NCBI GenBank assembly: GCA_902495085.1
Contig: CABUWA010000074.1
Span: 1 to 9,219, forward strand
Direction of reading: 5' to 3'
Source: an uncultured Collinsella sp.
GTDB lineage: Bacteria > Actinomycetota > Coriobacteriia > Coriobacteriales > Coriobacteriaceae
Length of the DNA: 9,219 nucleotides
Below, piece by piece: positions 7,097-9,219 of this stretch. The notes beneath the pieces were generated by a model. It saw only the letters and a list, made by a program, of their open reading frames with translations, was not told where the DNA came from and ran no database searches. Position numbers and translations under genes: made by a program. Positions within the stretch are counted from its first letter, which is position 1. The number at the start of each line of letters is the position of its first letter.

Positions 7097-8602
7097 CTAT
7101 TGAGGAAGCTCGATTTCGGCTTCCGACGGGATGCGGAAGTAGGTCTCGGTCCAGTCGGTGAGTTTGTGCTCGAGCTCGCGGGTGATGGCGCCGTCGAGCA
7201 TGCGCCAGGTCCAGTTGCCGCCCAGCGTGGCAGGGGTGTTGATGCGCGCCTCGTTGCCCAAGTTGAGCAGGTCCTGCATGGTGTAGATGCACGTGTCGCT
7301 CACGCTGGCGGCGATGGTGCGATTGAGTGCATCTGCCATGGGTTCGCCGGCCTGCTGATGGGTGTACAGGGCTGCCTGCTCGCGCTGACGCGGGGTGGCC
7401 GTTCCCTCAAACCAACCGCGCGCCGTCTCGTTGTCGTGGGTGCCCACATAGGCGACGGTGTTGGCGATGTAGTTATGCGGCAGGTAGTACGAGTTGGTGC
7501 CCTCAAAGGCAAACTGCAGGATCTTCATGCCGGGGAAGCCCGAGTTGTCGCGCATGTCGATGACGCCGGGGGTGAGGAAGCCCAGGTCCTCGGCGATGAT
7601 GGGCAGCGTACCGAGCTTTTCCTCGAGCGTCTTGAAGAACTTGAGGCCGGGACCCTGCGTCCACGAACCGTAGGACGAATCGGGCGAGGAGAACGGCACC
7701 TCCCAATAGGCTTCGAAGCCGCGGAAGTGATCCAGGCGGATGACGTCGTACATGTCGAGGGCGGCGCGAATGCGGCCCTCCCACCAGGAGAAGCTGTCGG
7801 ACTCCATGGCGTCCCAGTCGTAGATGGGGTTGCCCCAGTACTGGCCGGTGGCCGAGAACTGGTCGGGCGGCGTGCCGGCGACGCTCACGGGATTGCCGGC
7901 GGCGTCGATCTTAAAGAGCTCAGGCGTCGCCCACATCTCGACGGAGTCACGCGAGACATAGATGGGCAGGTCGCCGATGATGAGAATGTCGCGCTCGTTG
8001 GCATAGGCCTTGAGGCGGCTCCACTGGCGATCGAAGAAGTACTGCGTCATCTGGTGGTAGAGCATACGCGCCGGATGGTCGGCGCAGACCTTGGCGGAAG
8101 CCTCGCCGCGGGTGCGGAGCTCCGCGGGCCACTCCCAAAACGCCTTGAGACCGCACTCCTCTTTGACGGTCATGAACTCACAGTAGGGGATGAGCCAGTC
8201 CTCGTTGGCCTGGATAAAGTCATCGAAATCGGCCGGCTTGTCGGCAGCAAAGCGCTCGGCGGCGCGGTCGAGAATCTGACGGCGGCCGCCAAAGATAGCA
8301 CCGTAGTCGACGTTACTGGGGTCAGAACCCAGGTACACGCCATCGATATCGCGCTGTTCCAGATACCCTGCCTCGATAAGCTCGGCAAAGTCGATAAAGT
8401 TGGGGTTGCCTGCGCGGGCCGAGAACGACTGATAGGGCGAATCGCCATAGCTGGTCGTCGTAAGGGGCAGAATCTGCCAGTAATGTTGTTTGCACGAGGC
8501 GAGAAAATCGACGAAGTCGTAGGCATTCCAGCCAAAGCCGCCGATTCCGTATGGTCCGGGCAGAGATGAGACGGGCATGAGGACGCCGCTTGCACGCTCC
8601 AT
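7097..8602 (-). CDS. malQ: 4-alpha-glucanotransferase (amylomaltase, GH77)
   Basis: Cytoplasmic disproportionating enzyme that transfers maltosyl and longer units between maltodextrins, releasing glucose and making chains long enough for the phosphorylase. From the start chosen here it has 501 residues, the normal length of the short bacterial GH77 form. The N terminus RASGVLMPVSSLPGPYGIG is the family signature. The nucleophile Asp291 is in IRLDHFRG, the acid/base Glu338 in IIAEDLGFL, and the third catalytic Asp390 in GTHDNE. GDLPIYVSRDS and LGNEARINTPATLGGNWTWR are also conserved blocks. The frame could start at TTG 8617 or GTG 8614, but the ATG at 8602 is preferred because GGTGAG lies 7 nt upstream and homologous proteins begin just before RASG. 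It is the first gene of a probable malQ-glgP unit; the promoter and operator-like repeat upstream are listed separately. Confidence 0.95.
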   Translation of the reverse strand: MERASGVLMPVSSLPGPYGIGGFGWNAYDFVDFLASCKQHYWQILPLTTTSYGDSPYQSFSARAGNPNFIDFAELIEAGYLEQRDIDGVYLGSDPSNVDYGAIFGGRRQILDRAAERFAADKPADFDDFIQANEDWLIPYCEFMTVKEECGLKAFWEWPAELRTRGEASAKVCADHPARMLYHQMTQYFFDRQWSRLKAYANERDILIIGDLPIYVSRDSVEMWATPELFKIDAAGNPVSVAGTPPDQFSATGQYWGNPIYDWDAMESDSFSWWEGRIRAALDMYDVIRLDHFRGFEAYWEVPFSSPDSSYGSWTQGPGLKFFKTLEEKLGTLPIIAEDLGFLTPGVIDMRDNSGFPGMKILQFAFEGTNSYYLPHNYIANTVAYVGTHDNETARGWFEGTATPRQREQAALYTHQQAGEPMADALNRTIAASVSDTCIYTMQDLLNLGNEARINTPATLGGNWTWRMLDGAITRELEHKLTDWTETYFRIPSEAEIELPQ

Positions 8603-8634
8603 GAATGCGCTCACCAACCTTCTTGTTGTGGGGT

Positions 8635-8660
8635 CGGACTGCCGATGGGTGTGCAGTCCG
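8635..8660 (-). promoter_or_regulatory. Hairpin in the malQ leader
   Basis: An 8-bp perfect stem, CGGACTGC (8635-8642) with GCAGTCCG (8653-8660), and a 10-nt loop, about 20 nt upstream of the malQ Shine-Dalgarno sequence. It falls within the predicted 5' untranslated leader. Function unknown; it could affect mRNA stability or translation. Confidence 0.45.
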
Positions 8661-8687
8661 CCTCCGATGTTCTGATTCGATACGCCT

Positions 8688-8717
8688 ATTGTAAAACATG
8701 TTGTTTAAACATGTACA
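8688..8717 (-). promoter_or_regulatory. Predicted promoter of malQ
   Basis: On the minus strand, TGTACA (8717-8712, 4 of 6 to the -35 consensus) and TACAAT (8693-8688, 5 of 6 to the -10 consensus) are 18 nt apart. Transcription would start near 8681, giving a leader of about 80 nt. The region is A+T-rich in an otherwise G+C-rich window and follows the galE terminator. Prediction only. Confidence 0.5.
8696..8714. promoter_or_regulatory. Operator-like inverted repeat in the malQ promoter
   Basis: ACATGTT (8696-8702) and AACATGT (8708-8714) form a perfect inverted repeat around 5 bp. It fills the spacer between the predicted -10 and -35 and overlaps the -35, where a repressor would block RNA polymerase. 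A LacI-type maltose regulator would be a natural candidate, but the regulator is not in the window. A further ACATGT is at 8757-8762. Confidence 0.5.
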
Positions 8718-8766
8718 GGCAAGATAAAAAAGTTGGTCGATTTTCGGCGAATGGCTACATGTCATG

Positions 8767-8800
8767 AAAAAGCCCCGACCTCACAACGTGAGATCGGGGC
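8767..8800 (-). terminator. Intrinsic terminator of galE
   Basis: Read on the minus strand, a 13-bp stem (8800-8788 with 8784-8772, one G-U wobble) with a GTT loop is followed directly by TTTTT (8771-8767). It begins 22 nt after the galE stop and separates galE from malQ transcription. Confidence 0.92.
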
Positions 8801-8822
8801 AAGAGCGGTATGTAGGTTTTTG

Positions 8823-9219
8823 CTACTCGGCGTCGGCGAAGCCGTTGGGATTGTGGCTCTGCCAGTTCCAGCTATCGCGGCACATGTCCGCGATATCGTA
8901 CTGGGCCTTCCAGCCCATCATGCGCTCGGCCTTGGAGGCATCGCACCAGTTGGCGGCGATGTCGCCGGCGCGGCGCTCGCGGATCACGTAGGGCAGCTCC
9001 TTGCCGCAGGCCTTGGAGAAGGCGGCGACGACCTCGAGTACCGAGGTGCCGGTGCCGGTGCCCAAGTTAAAGATCTCGACGCCGGTCTTGCCGTTCATCC
9101 AGTTAAGGGCGGCAACGTGACCAGAGGCCAGATCGCACACGTGGATGTAGTCGCGTACGCCGGTGCCGTCGGGGGTGGGGTAGTCGTTGCCAAAGACCTG
9201 AACGGCCTCGAGCTTGCCC
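8823..9219 (-). CDS. galE: UDP-glucose 4-epimerase, C-terminal part
   Basis: Cytoplasmic NAD-dependent enzyme that interconverts UDP-glucose and UDP-galactose (Leloir pathway). The last 131 residues are visible, ending at a TAG (8825-8823); the start and the NAD-binding Rossmann part lie beyond the window edge. The visible part reads through FGNDYPTPDGTGVRDYIHV, DLASGHVAAL, GVEIFNLGTGTGTSVLEVV, FSKACGK and DSWNWQSHNPNGF, closely following the C-terminal substrate domain of GalE proteins. The GTG at 9140 lies inside this frame (IHV-CDL) and is not a start. A strong terminator follows, so galE probably belongs to a separate unit from malQ. Its link to the locus is metabolic: the epimerase feeds galactose-derived carbon into UDP-glucose and glucose-1-phosphate. 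Confidence 0.95.
   Translation of the reverse strand, partial: GKLEAVQVFGNDYPTPDGTGVRDYIHVCDLASGHVAALNWMNGKTGVEIFNLGTGTGTSVLEVVAAFSKACGKELPYVIRERRAGDIAANWCDASKAERMMGWKAQYDIADMCRDSWNWQSHNPNGFADAE

Noticed and set aside
7100..8569. 489-codon open frame on the plus strand opposite malQ
   Set aside because: It is antisense to nearly all of malQ, has no recognisable domain and shows the same composition artefact.
8615..8617. TTG at 8617 as the malQ start
   Set aside because: The purine-rich AAGAAGG directly abuts this TTG, leaving no spacing. The ATG at 8602 has a better-spaced GGTGAG and fits homologue N termini.
9138..9140. GTG as the start of a short 105-residue protein
   Set aside because: It lies in the middle of the GalE motif DYIHVCDL; the frame continues to the window edge.

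Overview
The window fits a high-G+C actinobacterium of the Coriobacteriia (Collinsella-like gut bacterium). This is an inference from codon use ending in G or C, the style of the CUT1 sugar transporter and its ATPase, and the gene grouping. No marker gene is present, so the genus is not proven. The content is a maltodextrin / glycogen utilisation locus cut at both ends.

Plus strand, 1-4243: a sugar ABC transporter operon. It starts inside the gene for the extracellular sugar-binding protein (malE type, 5' end missing). Two six-helix permeases follow (malF, malG; the stop of one overlaps the start of the next) and then a MalK/MsmK-type ATPase. The binding-protein/malF gap and the malG/ATPase gap each hold a G+C-rich hairpin, followed directly by almost the same 13-nt sequence carrying the ribosome binding site.

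Intergenic 4244-4700: the genes on either side converge here. The ATPase side ends in a strong terminator hairpin and the glycogen phosphorylase side in a classic terminator with a U-tract. Between the two lies a tandem array of three related 57-bp inverted repeats with a period of 80-81 bp. I do not recognise this family; it is the least explained sequence in the window.

Minus strand, 4701-9219: glycogen/maltodextrin phosphorylase (glgP), then upstream of it 4-alpha-glucanotransferase (malQ), then the C-terminal part of UDP-glucose 4-epimerase (galE) with its own terminator. malQ and glgP are probably co-transcribed, with a G+C hairpin between them. The malQ upstream region has a likely sigma-70-type promoter with an operator-like inverted repeat between -35 and -10.

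Together: the transporter imports malto-oligosaccharides, MalQ rearranges chain lengths, releasing glucose, and GlgP phosphorolyses the chains to glucose-1-phosphate. GalE interconverts UDP-glucose and UDP-galactose and so connects to the same hexose-phosphate pool. No regulator, mobile element, CRISPR array, tRNA or rRNA is visible. The genes are ordinary; the novelty, if any, is in the intergenic DNA.
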